Shown here: positions 17,539 to 27,406 of the stretch, one piece after another
Numbering within the stretch: the stretch's first letter is position 1
Layout: each line of letters begins with the position of its first letter
Assembly (NCBI GenBank): GCA_047618295.1
Contig: JBLHKL010000005.1
Location: 1-40,143 of the forward strand
DNA length: 40,143 nt
Source: UBA7359 sp047618295
GTDB taxonomy: Bacteria > Pseudomonadota > Gammaproteobacteria > Eutrophobiales > Eutrophobiaceae
Direction of reading: 5' to 3'
Position numbers and translations under genes: made by a program
Notes under the pieces: generated by a model
The model's database searches: none
The model's input: only the letters and a program-made list of their open reading frames with translations
What the model was told of the DNA's origin: nothing

Positions 17539-20037
17539 ATGAAAAAAACAGAACATATTGCGCAATTGAGATATCATCTACACAAGATGTTGCGTTTTTT
17601 CTTTAATTTTTTCCTTTCAATAATAGTTGTAGGCATAATTACTGTCGTAATTGTGTCTTGGTATGTGCTGCCTGGTCTGCCAGATATAGACACTTTAAAG
17701 GATGTAAAACTACAGGTGCCTCTTCGTGTCTATAGTGAGGACTTATCTTTAATTGCAGAGTTTGGCGAAAAAAGACGTGCCCCAATAGACATCACTGAAG
17801 TTCAACCTAAATTAACCCAAGCATTTCTGGCCGCAGAAGATGACCGTTTTTATGTTCACCCTGGTGTTGATTGGCAAGGTATTGCAAGAGCAGTTTATTC
17901 ATTAGTAAAAACAGGATCGAAAAAACAAGGTGGCAGCACAATTACCATGCAGGTTGCCAGAAACTTTTTTCTCAGTCGTGAAAAAACCTACTTAAGAAAA
18001 CTTAATGAAATTTTCCTCGCATTTAAAATTGAGCAAGAGCTTAGTAAAGACGCCATTCTGGAGCTCTATCTAAACAAGATATATTTAGGGCAAAGAGCGT
18101 ACGGCGTTGCCGCTGCTGCTCAGGTTTATTACGGCGTTGATATCAACTCATTAAGCTTGCCTCAAATTGCAATGATCGCCGGGTTACCAAAAGCACCTTC
18201 GACAACAAACCCTATAACCAACCCCGAGCGTGCATTAATACGCAGAAACTACGTATTACAAAGAATGCTATTGCTTTCATATATTACTGAAGATGAATAT
18301 GAGCTTGCTTCGAATGCACCCACTAGTGCTTCACTGCATTCTGCTTCGATTGAGCTTGAAGCACCCTACGTAGCAGAGATGGTCAGGAGTGATCTAACTG
18401 ATCAACAAGGTGACGCGGCATATAGTAATGGGCTAACAGTAACAACGACCATTCGCGACAAAAATCAAAACTCTGCCAATCTAGCACTGAGAAATACTTT
18501 GCTCGCTTATGATAAACGCCATGGATATCGAGGTCATGAACATCATATAGAAGATATACAAAGCAAGACTGAAAAAGAGATTGAAGCTTTGCTTGAAAGC
18601 TTTCCAACGCTAGGCAATTTGTATCCAGGTCTGGTTACTCATGTCAATGAACAGACTGTTAGTGCGTACATTACAGGCGTAGGACAGGTTGAGATAAATT
18701 GGGAAGGTCTCGAGTGGGCACAAAAATATATTACGGAGAACCGTCGTGGCAGCAAGCTCAAAACAGCAGCAGAGGTTCTATCACCAGGAGATGTTATACG
18801 TTTAATTGAAACTGAAACTGGTGATTGGGCGCTTTCACAAATACCTGATGTCGAGGGAGGACTGGTATCGCTTTCGCCTCATGATGGAGCAGTCCTGGCT
18901 CTGGTGGGAGGTTTTGATTTCTATAAAAATAAATTTAACCGTATAACTCAGGCAAGACGTCAACCTGGCTCGGGTTTCAAGCCATTCATATATTCTTCAG
19001 CAATTGAATCAGGGATGACAGCAGCAACTATCATTAATGATGCTCCGATCGTATTTGATGATCCTGGCATTGAAGATGGTTGGCGCCCTGAAAATTACAG
19101 TCGGAAAAGTTATGGGCCTACCCGATTAAAAGTTGCTTTAACGCATTCTCGCAATCTTGTATCGATAAGAATATTACATGCTATAGGCGTTCCATTTGCA
19201 CTTGAACACATTCAAAAGTTTGGCTTCGATATAGAGCAACTACCGCATAATCTCTCTTTGTCACTCGGAAGCGCTGAAATTACACCTTTGGAACTGGCAC
19301 GTGGATATAGTGTTTTTGCAAATGGTGGGCACCTAATTAATCCATACTATATAAATCAAATTAAAGACTACAATGATGAAGTTATATTCCAAGCTAAACC
19401 ATTAGTGGTCTGTAGTGAGTGTGTTGAAGATGAACCAAACACATTATTTGATACAACAGAACAAAATACGCTTTCGGAAGAGAGTGGATTAGTAGTTCCT
19501 GATCCAAAAGAAGATTTAATCACTGAAGAATTATATGCGCCTCGCGTAGTCAGTCCCCAAAATATCTGGATCATGAATTCAATTACAAGGAATGTTATAA
19601 AGAATGGTACTGGCCGACGCGCACTACAATTAAAACGTACCGACCTTTCTGGAAAGACAGGCACAACAAACGATCAACATGATGCCTGGTTCTCTGGCTT
19701 TAACTCGAATATTGTCACTATTTGCTGGGTTGGTTTCGACAAGTTTAAACCATTAGGTAGCAGAGAAACCGGGGCGAGTGCAGCACTGCCTATGTGGATT
19801 GAATATATGAGAGTTGCTCTTGAAGGTATGCCTGAGTCAATCATGGATCGACCAGAGGGTCTGGTTAATGTCCGTATAGACCCGGAAACCGGACAACTAG
19901 CACATGCCAGTAATCCTGATGCAATATTTGAAGTGTTTAGGTTAGAACAAGCACCAAAGTCAACAACAGAAACAAAACAACCTGATGCCTTCATACAAGA
20001 GAATGAAGCTGCATCTACTCCAGAACAATTATTCTAA
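17539..20037 (+). CDS. mrcA: Bifunctional penicillin-binding protein 1A
   Basis: Polymerises and cross-links peptidoglycan on the periplasmic side of the inner membrane. One N-terminal transmembrane anchor (about 19-41) precedes the GT51 glycosyltransferase domain, with catalytic E100 in AAEDDRFY and QGGSTITMQ at 130-138. An OB-like insertion (about 300-430) and a transpeptidase domain follow, with S478-K481 (SGFK), S537-N539 (SRN) and K706-T-G-T (KTGTTND). 832 residues is normal for PBP1A. No strong SD precedes the ATG. Divergent from pilM, as in many gammaproteobacteria. Also called ponA. Confidence 0.96.
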   Translation: MKKTEHIAQLRYHLHKMLRFFFNFFLSIIVVGIITVVIVSWYVLPGLPDIDTLKDVKLQVPLRVYSEDLSLIAEFGEKRRAPIDITEVQPKLTQAFLAAEDDRFYVHPGVDWQGIARAVYSLVKTGSKKQGGSTITMQVARNFFLSREKTYLRKLNEIFLAFKIEQELSKDAILELYLNKIYLGQRAYGVAAAAQVYYGVDINSLSLPQIAMIAGLPKAPSTTNPITNPERALIRRNYVLQRMLLLSYITEDEYELASNAPTSASLHSASIELEAPYVAEMVRSDLTDQQGDAAYSNGLTVTTTIRDKNQNSANLALRNTLLAYDKRHGYRGHEHHIEDIQSKTEKEIEALLESFPTLGNLYPGLVTHVNEQTVSAYITGVGQVEINWEGLEWAQKYITENRRGSKLKTAAEVLSPGDVIRLIETETGDWALSQIPDVEGGLVSLSPHDGAVLALVGGFDFYKNKFNRITQARRQPGSGFKPFIYSSAIESGMTAATIINDAPIVFDDPGIEDGWRPENYSRKSYGPTRLKVALTHSRNLVSIRILHAIGVPFALEHIQKFGFDIEQLPHNLSLSLGSAEITPLELARGYSVFANGGHLINPYYINQIKDYNDEVIFQAKPLVVCSECVEDEPNTLFDTTEQNTLSEESGLVVPDPKEDLITEELYAPRVVSPQNIWIMNSITRNVIKNGTGRRALQLKRTDLSGKTGTTNDQHDAWFSGFNSNIVTICWVGFDKFKPLGSRETGASAALPMWIEYMRVALEGMPESIMDRPEGLVNVRIDPETGQLAHASNPDAIFEVFRLEQAPKSTTETKQPDAFIQENEAASTPEQLF

Positions 20038-20054
20038 TAAATCCGTTATAAAAA

Positions 20055-20657
20055 ATGCGTCTTACCGCTGACGACCGCATAAGAAAAAATATTGCTCACG
20101 AAGCTGCCAAACTGGTTGCACAGGAAGGCCTGGAAGATTTTTTATTGGCCAAGAAAAAGGCTGCTCAACAATTAAACGTCAATAATAAACGACTACTACC
20201 CAGTAATAGTGAAGTTGAAATTGCTCTGATAGAGTATCAATCACTTTTTCATAATGAAAAACAACAACAGACGGTTTTTGAATCCAGAAAAATAGCGCAC
20301 AGAACAATGCTCTTACTGGAGGAATATAAACCTCTACTTGTTGGCTCAGTATTGAGTGGTACGGCTAGTGAAAATTCTGAAATTATAATTCATGTTTTTT
20401 CTGACGCACCTGAAATTATTTCTCTTTATCTTGAAAACAATAGTATCCCAATATTACTTTGCGAACGTCGATTGAAGACAGAAAAGAAAAATCATGCCTA
20501 TTTCACGGCGTTGAAATTTATTGCCGGTAATATAAATATTGTTCTAATAGTCTTGCCATATACCTTTCAGAAAAATGCACCTGTAGATCCAATAACACAA
20601 CGGCCAATGAAACGCGCAACTTTAAGCGACGTAAAAAGGCTAATTGATGTTCAGTAA
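20055..20657 (+). CDS. Conserved protein of unknown function, possible nucleotidyltransferase fold
   Basis: A 200-residue soluble protein with no signal or membrane segment. The N-terminal half is helical and charged (RIRKNIAHEAAKLVAQEG, FLLAKKKAAQQLNV). The middle has LLVGSVLSGTASENSEIIIHVFSD, whose GS followed about 10 residues later by an acidic strand loosely recalls nucleotidyltransferase active sites, but the paired aspartates are not present. Proteins of this layout occur in other proteobacteria as uncharacterised genes. It starts 18 bases after mrcA and ends 16 bases before priA on the same strand, so it is probably cotranscribed. Function unknown. Confidence 0.7.
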   Translation: MRLTADDRIRKNIAHEAAKLVAQEGLEDFLLAKKKAAQQLNVNNKRLLPSNSEVEIALIEYQSLFHNEKQQQTVFESRKIAHRTMLLLEEYKPLLVGSVLSGTASENSEIIIHVFSDAPEIISLYLENNSIPILLCERRLKTEKKNHAYFTALKFIAGNINIVLIVLPYTFQKNAPVDPITQRPMKRATLSDVKRLIDVQ

Positions 20658-20672
20658 GTATTCATCAGATAT

Positions 20673-22883
20673 ATGATAGCGCATCCATTGATATTGCATG
20701 TTGCAATAGCAACACCTTTAAGACGTTTATTTGATTATCTGCCAAACGACGCATCTAATTTAAACAGTCTACAGCCTGGACTACGTGTATCGGTTTCATT
20801 TGGGCGACGCAAAGATGTAACCGGCGTTGTGGTATCGATAAGTAATCAAAGTGATTGTCCACAAAATAAACTAAAAAAAATTAATCATGTGATTGATGAC
20901 CATTCGTTATTTAGCCTCAAACATTTGAATTTGCTTAAATGGGCAAGCAATTATTACCATTACCCTATAGGGGAAGTCATTTTTTCAGCTTTGCCCTTAG
21001 CATTAAGAAAAAATAATTCCATAACTAAATATGAAGAGAAAAGCTGGTGCTTAACAGAAAAAGGGGCGGCCTTTGAAGTCAAGCTCATTAAGCAGGCACC
21101 TAAACAATCACAGCTATTAAATTATCTACAACTAAGAAAGTCTCCTGCTAATGAGGCCGAGATAAATTCTATTTATTCAAGATCAAAACCATCACTACTC
21201 TCGCTCGAAGAAAAAGGATTAATCACCAGAAGCAATGAAGATGCCCCTGATAGTGTTATTAAAATAAACAAAAGTCCTTTCAAGCTGAATAAAGATCAAA
21301 AATCTGCAACCAATGAAATTCTAAAATCGATAGATGATGCTTCAATATTTTTACTGGATGGTTTAACAGGTAGTGGTAAGACTGAAGTCTATATGACGGT
21401 GATGGAATCTGTCATTAGAGCTGGCAAACAGTGCATGGTTTTATTGCCGGAGATTGGATTAACGCCCCAACAAATTCAGCGATTTAAAGATCGCTTCGAA
21501 GTTAATATTGCCATTCAGCATTCAGGATTATCTGAGACTGAACGCACTCAACATTGGTTAGCGGCAAAATCGGGTAAAGCGAAAATAGTAATAGGCACGC
21601 GATCTGCTATTTGGACAGAGCTTGCAAATCCAGGCTTATATATTATCGACGAAGAACACGACCTCTCTTACAAACAGCAAGACGGTTTTCGTTATTCGGC
21701 CAGAGATATGCTTATAACACGCGCGTCTCGCGACAAGGTGCCAGTAATCCTTGGCTCAGCAACACCCTCATTAGAAACGCTATATAACGTTGAAAAAAAA
21801 CGTTACAAACACTTAATATTATCTACTAGGGCAGCTAATGCAAAACCGCCAAAATATCGTTTACTGGATATACGTGGGAAAAAAATGCACGGCCCAATTT
21901 CACAATCGTTGGTAGATGAGATCACCGAACATTTAAATAACAAGAATCAGGTACTATTATTTTTAAATCGCAGAGGTTACGCAGTACATTTATTTTGTCA
22001 CAGTTGTGGTTGGAAAGCTGAATGCACGCGATGTGAATTACCTTATACCTACCATAAGAATATAAACCGTCTTGTTTGTCATCATTGTGGTGTTACTAAA
22101 CGACATATTGAACAATGCCCTGATTGCAATGAACCTCTATTGCTTATGGGTCATGGGACAGAGCGAATTGAAGAAGTACTGACAGCTTTATTTCCACAGG
22201 CAACCATTTCCAGAATTGATCGCGATACAACACGTAAAAAAAATGCCATGCATGAATATCTGGAAAAAATACAATCTGGCGAAATCGATATAATGATTGG
22301 CACACAAATGCTTGCTAAAGGCCATCACTTTCCAAATGTCACGCTTACCGGCATAGTCGACGCGGATCGAGGCTTATTTTCAACTGACTTTCGGGCTAGC
22401 GAAAGATTAGCGCAACTTTTTATGCAGGTCAGCGGTCGAACTGGCAGAGGCGTTAAAGAAGGAACTGTTATTGTGCAGACCTACAACCCTGAACACCCAC
22501 TGTTTCAACAACTGATACAACATGGATATAACTATTTTTGTAACTCTCTCTTACAAGAAAGAGATCATTCATCGTTACCACCGTATTCATATATGGTTTT
22601 CTTAAGGGCTGAAGCACATAATAGTAATGACGCAAAACAATTTATTAATGATGCCAGCATGCAACTAAACCAGCTTACTGATAACAAGCTATTATTATTC
22701 GGGCCAATTCCAGCACTGATTGAAAAACGTAGCGGGCGCTACCGTTACCAGTTGATTATCCAGTCTCAATACAGGAAGCCTTTACATGCTCAATTAGACA
22801 ACTGGCTAGGAAAACTCGAAAATAGTAAACACTCAAAAAAAGTGCGATGGTCATTAGACGTAGATCCTCAAGATATGGCTTAA
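20673..22883 (+). CDS. priA: Primosomal protein N', replication restart helicase
   Basis: 3'-5' DNA helicase that reloads the replisome at collapsed forks. The N-terminal DNA-binding domain (VAIATPLRRLFDYLP) is followed by helicase motifs: Walker A GLTGSGKTEVYM, DEEHD, GSATPS, and VSGRTGRG (motif VI). A zinc region has paired cysteines (CHSCGWKAECTRCE, then CHHCG and CPDCNEP) between the helicase lobes. 736 residues is full length. The ATG at 20673 lacks a strong SD. Next to argS and an FtsN-like gene downstream, as in pseudomonads. Confidence 0.97.
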   Translation: MIAHPLILHVAIATPLRRLFDYLPNDASNLNSLQPGLRVSVSFGRRKDVTGVVVSISNQSDCPQNKLKKINHVIDDHSLFSLKHLNLLKWASNYYHYPIGEVIFSALPLALRKNNSITKYEEKSWCLTEKGAAFEVKLIKQAPKQSQLLNYLQLRKSPANEAEINSIYSRSKPSLLSLEEKGLITRSNEDAPDSVIKINKSPFKLNKDQKSATNEILKSIDDASIFLLDGLTGSGKTEVYMTVMESVIRAGKQCMVLLPEIGLTPQQIQRFKDRFEVNIAIQHSGLSETERTQHWLAAKSGKAKIVIGTRSAIWTELANPGLYIIDEEHDLSYKQQDGFRYSARDMLITRASRDKVPVILGSATPSLETLYNVEKKRYKHLILSTRAANAKPPKYRLLDIRGKKMHGPISQSLVDEITEHLNNKNQVLLFLNRRGYAVHLFCHSCGWKAECTRCELPYTYHKNINRLVCHHCGVTKRHIEQCPDCNEPLLLMGHGTERIEEVLTALFPQATISRIDRDTTRKKNAMHEYLEKIQSGEIDIMIGTQMLAKGHHFPNVTLTGIVDADRGLFSTDFRASERLAQLFMQVSGRTGRGVKEGTVIVQTYNPEHPLFQQLIQHGYNYFCNSLLQERDHSSLPPYSYMVFLRAEAHNSNDAKQFINDASMQLNQLTDNKLLLFGPIPALIEKRSGRYRYQLIIQSQYRKPLHAQLDNWLGKLENSKHSKKVRWSLDVDPQDMA

Positions 22884-22892
22884 CTAATTATT

Positions 22893-23540
22893 ATGAAAAA
22901 ATATTATTTGCTTATTATTGTTCTGACTTCATTGGCATGGAACTCAGCGTTTTCATCATCCGACCTGGATGTGAAAATTAGTAATGAAATTGATTTTATA
23001 GATGTTAAGCACAAAGGCGAGGTTGTCCGAATTCAAAGAAATCAATCTTCCGATAACATCATTAATCCAGACTACGCAAAGACATCCAGAAAATGTCCGC
23101 CATTTTGTATCCAACCAGGAAAACTTGCTGAAGGCGTAGAAACCATTGGTGAATTAGAAATTCTGGATTATTTAGTGCGCATGACAAAAGGTGACAATTC
23201 TATTTTGGTTATTGATTCGCGGACTGAAGGTTGGGTAAAGAAAGGTACTATCCCAGGTTCAACGAATATTCCCTGGACCTTGTTAAAACAGGAAGCCGGC
23301 GCTGACCCATTTCAAATAGCAGGCATATTAGAAGACAGATTTAGCGCGATAAGTATTGAAGGTCTATGGGATTTTTCCAATGCCAAGACACTTGTCCTGT
23401 TCTGTAATGGTCAGTGGTGTGGACAATCGTCTTCTAATATTAAAACCTTACTGAGATTTGGCTATCCAGCTCATAAACTTAAATGGTATCGCGGTGGCAT
23501 GCAAAACTGGGAGAGTCTTGGTTTAACTGTCGTCAAATAA
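22893..23540 (+). CDS. Exported rhodanese-like protein
   Basis: Likely periplasmic sulfurtransferase-fold protein. A signal peptide is clear (MKKYYLLIIVLTSLAWNSAFS). After a linker with KCPPFCIQPGKLAEGVET, a single rhodanese domain runs from about residue 95 to 212: ILVIDSRTEGWVKKGTIPGSTNIPW, then the active-site loop LFCNGQWCGQSS, whose cysteine follows the strand as expected, and WYRGGMQNWESLGL. The CPPFCIQP motif is shared by a subgroup of secreted rhodaneses. 215 residues. It starts 10 bases after priA and probably shares its transcript. Substrate unknown. Confidence 0.88.
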   Translation: MKKYYLLIIVLTSLAWNSAFSSSDLDVKISNEIDFIDVKHKGEVVRIQRNQSSDNIINPDYAKTSRKCPPFCIQPGKLAEGVETIGELEILDYLVRMTKGDNSILVIDSRTEGWVKKGTIPGSTNIPWTLLKQEAGADPFQIAGILEDRFSAISIEGLWDFSNAKTLVLFCNGQWCGQSSSNIKTLLRFGYPAHKLKWYRGGMQNWESLGLTVVK

Positions 23541-23609
23541 ACTCGTGCTCTACCTTCTCCTAAGCCATTAAACACTCTAGAATGTGTGACTTTTTTGAGA
23601 CGGTCTAAA

Positions 23610-25355
23610 TTGAAAAAGCAAATTCAAGAGTTACTCCTCCAATCTTTAGCGATACTAGAGTCAAAAGAAATAATACCTGCAAGTAAAGATCTTGTAATTA
23701 AGATAGACAATTCTCGTGGCCCAGAACATGGTGATTTTGCTTCTAATATCGCAATGACTTTAGCAAAAAAGGCCAAAATTAATCCTCGGCAGTTAGCACA
23801 AAAGATAATTGACCAACTTCCCGAGTCTGACGTATTAGAACGAGTTGAAATTGCAGGCCCGGGATTCATTAACTTTTTTCTAAAACAAAATGCTCATCAG
23901 GCAACTGTTGTTGAAATTTTAAAGAACGGTCACCAATACGGTGACTCTAAAATTGGTGCAAACACAGCAACATTGATTGAGTTCGTTTCAGCAAATCCAA
24001 CCGGACCTTTACACATTGGTCATGGCCGTGGGGCTGCCTATGGCGCTGCAGTCGCTAACCTGCTTAAAAAAACCGGGTTTGATGTCAGTTGTGAGTACTA
24101 TATTAATGATGCCGGCCGGCAGATGGATATACTGGCTGTTAGTGTCTGGTTACGCTATCTACAACACATTGGCGCCGAGATTCCTTTTCCGGAAAATGCT
24201 TATCAGGGTGATTATATTAGTGATATCGCCATAAAGTTACATAAAGAACATGCTGATAAATTTGTGCTTGCCGCTGAGCATATTATGCCGTTGTTTAGTG
24301 AAGAAGACCCTGAATTAAAGATCGATGGCCTGATAAAATATTGTATCGATAATCTCGATGAAGAAAACTATCGCATTGTGTTTGACGCAGGCCTCGACTC
24401 AATACTTATTACAATTAAAAATGACCTTGCCGATTTTGGTGTTGAATTTAATAACTGGTTTTCAGAACGCTCTTTAGTAGAAAACAACACCGTCAACCAA
24501 TGCATGACAAAATTAATTGAAAATGACTGGGTCTATGAAAAAGATGGTGCCCAATGGTTTCGTTCCAGCAAACTCGGTGATGAAAAAGATCGCGTATTAA
24601 TAAGAGCGAATGGCCAAGCTACCTATTTTGCATCTGATATCGCCTATCATCTCTCAAAGGTAGAACGTGGCTTTGAAAAGATAATTGATGTTTGGGGTGC
24701 TGACCATCACGGTTACATTGCCAGAGTAAAGGCTTCCATGGAGGCGCTTGAACTCTCATCTGAAAAGTTGGAGATACTATTAGTTCAGTTTGCAACACTG
24801 TATCGCGGTAAAGAAAAATTACAGATGTCTACACGCTCAGGTCAATTTATCACTCTTAAAGAACTTCAAGATGAAGTGGGTAAAGACGCGGCGCGCTTTT
24901 TTTATATTATGCGAAAAAGTGAGCAGCACCTTGATTTTGATCTCGAATTGGCTAAATCGGAATCAAATGACAATCCTGTTTACTATATACAGTATGCTCA
25001 TGCTCGAATATGTAGTGTTTTTAGACAACTACCCGAAAAGGGCATTAATTATCAGCAAGCCGAAGCTCTGAAGGACGTTTCAAGTCTTAATGAACCGCAC
25101 GAAATCAAATTACTTGCGACTCTTGCTAGATATCCCGATGTGATAGAAAATGCGGCTATTACTTACGAACCACACCAGTTGGCTTATTATCTTAAGGATC
25201 TGGCAAATGATTTTCATACTTACTACAACGCAAATCAATTTATAGTTGATGATAATGTGATCAGAAATGCACGGCTCACATTAATAGAGGCTACTAAACA
25301 AGTAATTCAAAATGGATTGGCTCTTTTAGGCGTAAGCGCACCAGAGGTAATGTAG
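23610..25355 (+). CDS. argS: Arginyl-tRNA synthetase
   Basis: Class I synthetase charging tRNA-Arg in the cytoplasm. The Arg-specific N-terminal domain is followed by FVSANPTGPLHIGHGRG (HIGH box) and LQMSTRSG (KMSKS-like), with the DALR anticodon-binding domain at the C terminus (YIQYAHARICSVFRQL). I take TTG at 23610, giving a KKQIQELLLQ start like other ArgS proteins and 581 residues. GTG at 23586 is an alternative that adds 8 residues but has no SD. The stop shares a base with the following GTG start. Confidence 0.95.
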   Translation: MKKQIQELLLQSLAILESKEIIPASKDLVIKIDNSRGPEHGDFASNIAMTLAKKAKINPRQLAQKIIDQLPESDVLERVEIAGPGFINFFLKQNAHQATVVEILKNGHQYGDSKIGANTATLIEFVSANPTGPLHIGHGRGAAYGAAVANLLKKTGFDVSCEYYINDAGRQMDILAVSVWLRYLQHIGAEIPFPENAYQGDYISDIAIKLHKEHADKFVLAAEHIMPLFSEEDPELKIDGLIKYCIDNLDEENYRIVFDAGLDSILITIKNDLADFGVEFNNWFSERSLVENNTVNQCMTKLIENDWVYEKDGAQWFRSSKLGDEKDRVLIRANGQATYFASDIAYHLSKVERGFEKIIDVWGADHHGYIARVKASMEALELSSEKLEILLVQFATLYRGKEKLQMSTRSGQFITLKELQDEVGKDAARFFYIMRKSEQHLDFDLELAKSESNDNPVYYIQYAHARICSVFRQLPEKGINYQQAEALKDVSSLNEPHEIKLLATLARYPDVIENAAITYEPHQLAYYLKDLANDFHTYYNANQFIVDDNVIRNARLTLIEATKQVIQNGLALLGVSAPEVM

Positions 25356-25945
25356 TGCCGAGAGATTATAAAAATATTAAACCGAAAAAACCTGCTCCAC
25401 TTACACAACGTTTCAGTGGTGCACTTACATTTCTAACCGGACTAAGTCTGGGTTTATTTATTGCTGTAATCGTTTACTTTTATGAGCACAGCGCCTCTAT
25501 TGAAAAAAATAACTCCTTACTTGTAAATGAGCCTGTTATAGATGATGCAAGTAATACAGACAATGATAACGAAGACATAGCTCAACTGCCCGAACCACAA
25601 TTTGATTTCTATAAAATATTACCTAATAAAGAGGTTAATATTTCAGAATGGGAATCAGTCGAAGAAGATTCTACAAGCACACAAAAAGATGATCAGCCGG
25701 TTATGTTTGTTCTACAAGTCGGCTCCTTCAAGCAATTTGGTGCAGCTGATGAAATAAAAGCCAAGCTGGCAATGATGGGCGTCACCGCTGATATTCAACG
25801 TGTGGTCATTAATGGTCAGGATGTGCGCCATCGCGTCAGGATTGGACCTTATAAAAACACCAATAAATTACAACAAGCTCGTGATAGATTATTAGCTAAT
25901 GACCTGGATTTCATGTTATTAAAACTTAAGATGGAAGATATATAA
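25355..25945 (+). CDS. ftsN: FtsN-like SPOR-domain protein
   Basis: Probable divisome component that binds denuded septal glycan. A short basic cytoplasmic tail (PRDYKNIKPKKPAP) leads to one transmembrane helix (ALTFLTGLSLGLFIAVIVYFY), an acidic periplasmic linker (about 50-115), and a C-terminal SPOR domain (VMFVLQVGSFKQFGAADEIKAKL, HRVRIGPYKN). The start is GTG at 25355, overlapping the argS stop by one base, with AGAGG 7 bases upstream. The topology and the argS-ftsN order match pseudomonad FtsN. At 196 residues it is on the short side, so FtsN is a positional as well as a domain call. Confidence 0.8.
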   Translation: MPRDYKNIKPKKPAPLTQRFSGALTFLTGLSLGLFIAVIVYFYEHSASIEKNNSLLVNEPVIDDASNTDNDNEDIAQLPEPQFDFYKILPNKEVNISEWESVEEDSTSTQKDDQPVMFVLQVGSFKQFGAADEIKAKLAMMGVTADIQRVVINGQDVRHRVRIGPYKNTNKLQQARDRLLANDLDFMLLKLKMEDI

Positions 25946-26022
25946 TGAGCATTACTATCTTTCACAGAGTCGCTCTGCTTTAATTAACACCTATTGACAC
26001 CAAGGCGAAAAACACATCGACC

Positions 26023-27321
26023 ATGTCAGCAATCCCTGAAAAGATAGGAAAATATAGAATTATAGAAGAGGTCGGCCGTGGCAATATGGGCGCAGTCTAT
26101 TCAGCGCACGACCCCTTTGCCGATAAAGAAGTCGCCATAAAACTTGCCCATTCTCAATATGTAAAAGAAGAGGAGACCGGGGAACGCTTCAAAAAACTCT
26201 TCTTTAATGAAGCTCAAGCTGCAGGGGTATTAAATCATCCCAGTATACTAAAAATATACGATGCCGATATTGACGGCGATAATTGTTATCTCGTCATGGA
26301 ATTTATACCTAATGCCAAGACATTGGGAGGCTACTGTAAACCTGATACTTTGCTTCCTGTTCGGGAAGTGGTTGGCATTATCTACAAAATTGCCAAGGCA
26401 CTCGACTATGCTCACCGGCAAGGTATTATTCACCGAGATATAAAACCAGAGAACATCCTGCAAACATCAACCTTGGATATTAAAATCGCTGATTTTAGTA
26501 TTGCCATGATCATTCGTGAAGACTTCTTGGAAACTCAGTTTCATGGTTTTTTAGGATCCCCGCTTTATATGTCACCGGAACAAATCAATGAATGGCAAAT
26601 ATCGACTAATACCGATATTTTTTCATTGGGCATAATCATGTACGAGATGCTTACCGGTCATCATCCGTTTAAAGCGAATAGCCTCAGCGCAATCAGTAAA
26701 AAAATAACGTCCGAGAAAATACCCCCATTAAGTCAATTTCGCAACGACGTACCAGAAGGATTGGAATATGCCTTAAAACGGATGTTGAAAAAAAGTCCGG
26801 ATAAACGCTATACCATGGGTTTGGATCTCGCTGCTGATTTAGCATTAATATATGAAGATCTCGATGATGTTGAAAATCAGGATTCATTACGTGACAAATT
26901 TGAATCTATACAGAATCTGGGATTTTTCGATGGTTTCACTGATGCTGATATATGGGAACTCATCCGTGCTTGCGATTGGCATAAATATGATAGTAATAGC
27001 CACATTATTCGGGAAGGGGAGGAAGATCACTCTTTCTATATTATCTTGTCAGGCGTAGTTACTGTTGAAAAAAATGGTCAACAAATTGATTCTCTTCAGG
27101 AAGGTAATTGTTTTGGTGAGATGGGATATTTAGCCAAGGCAAAGCGTTCTGCATCCGTGATTGCAAAAAGTGATGTTTCATTAATACAAGTCAATGCATC
27201 TACCTTAGATCGGGCCGCGGAAGAAACTCAGCTTCGATTTTTAAAAGTATTTGTAAAAACATTAATTGGCCGACTTGCTGATACCACATCTATTCTTACA
27301 CAAACCATTAACCGGAGTTAG
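26023..27321 (+). CDS. Ser/Thr protein kinase with C-terminal cyclic-nucleotide-binding domain
   Basis: A Hanks-type kinase (about 9-275) fused to a CAP-type cNMP-binding domain (about 300-420). Kinase motifs are GRGNMG at 18-23, VAIK with K40, HRDIKPEN at 137-144, and GSPLYMSPEQ at 178-187. The Mg-binding DFG is D157-F158-S159, glycine replaced by serine. The cNMP domain has FGEMGYLAKAKRSA (364-377), with the ribose glutamate E366 and phosphate arginine R375 at the spacing of cAMP-binding CAP proteins. No transmembrane helix is apparent, so the protein is probably cytosolic. It lies upstream of a lone receiver and an MBL hydrolase, with tRNA-Gly between on the other strand. Inference: kinase activity gated by cAMP or cGMP. 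Confidence 0.92.
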   Translation: MSAIPEKIGKYRIIEEVGRGNMGAVYSAHDPFADKEVAIKLAHSQYVKEEETGERFKKLFFNEAQAAGVLNHPSILKIYDADIDGDNCYLVMEFIPNAKTLGGYCKPDTLLPVREVVGIIYKIAKALDYAHRQGIIHRDIKPENILQTSTLDIKIADFSIAMIIREDFLETQFHGFLGSPLYMSPEQINEWQISTNTDIFSLGIIMYEMLTGHHPFKANSLSAISKKITSEKIPPLSQFRNDVPEGLEYALKRMLKKSPDKRYTMGLDLAADLALIYEDLDDVENQDSLRDKFESIQNLGFFDGFTDADIWELIRACDWHKYDSNSHIIREGEEDHSFYIILSGVVTVEKNGQQIDSLQEGNCFGEMGYLAKAKRSASVIAKSDVSLIQVNASTLDRAAEETQLRFLKVFVKTLIGRLADTTSILTQTINRS

Positions 27322-27332
27322 TCGCGGTGCTA

Positions 27333-27406
27333 TGGAGCGGGTGATGGGAATCGAACCCACATTCTCAGCTTGGGAAGCTGATGTTCTGCCATTGAACTAC
27401 ACCCGC
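27333..27406 (-). tRNA. tRNA-Gly (anticodon CCC)
   Basis: 74 bases including an encoded CCA. The acceptor stem GCGGGTG/CACCCGC is perfect. The anticodon stem TCAGC/GCTGA closes the loop TTCCCAA, giving anticodon CCC (GGG codons). The T arm contains GGTTCGATTCC. It lies 11 bases past the kinase stop codon and points against it. Confidence 0.97.

Noticed and set aside
25965..25985. Small CAGAG-TCG-CTCTG stem followed by CTTTAATT after the FtsN-like gene, as a terminator
   Set aside because: Only 5 bp and a broken T-run; too weak to call.
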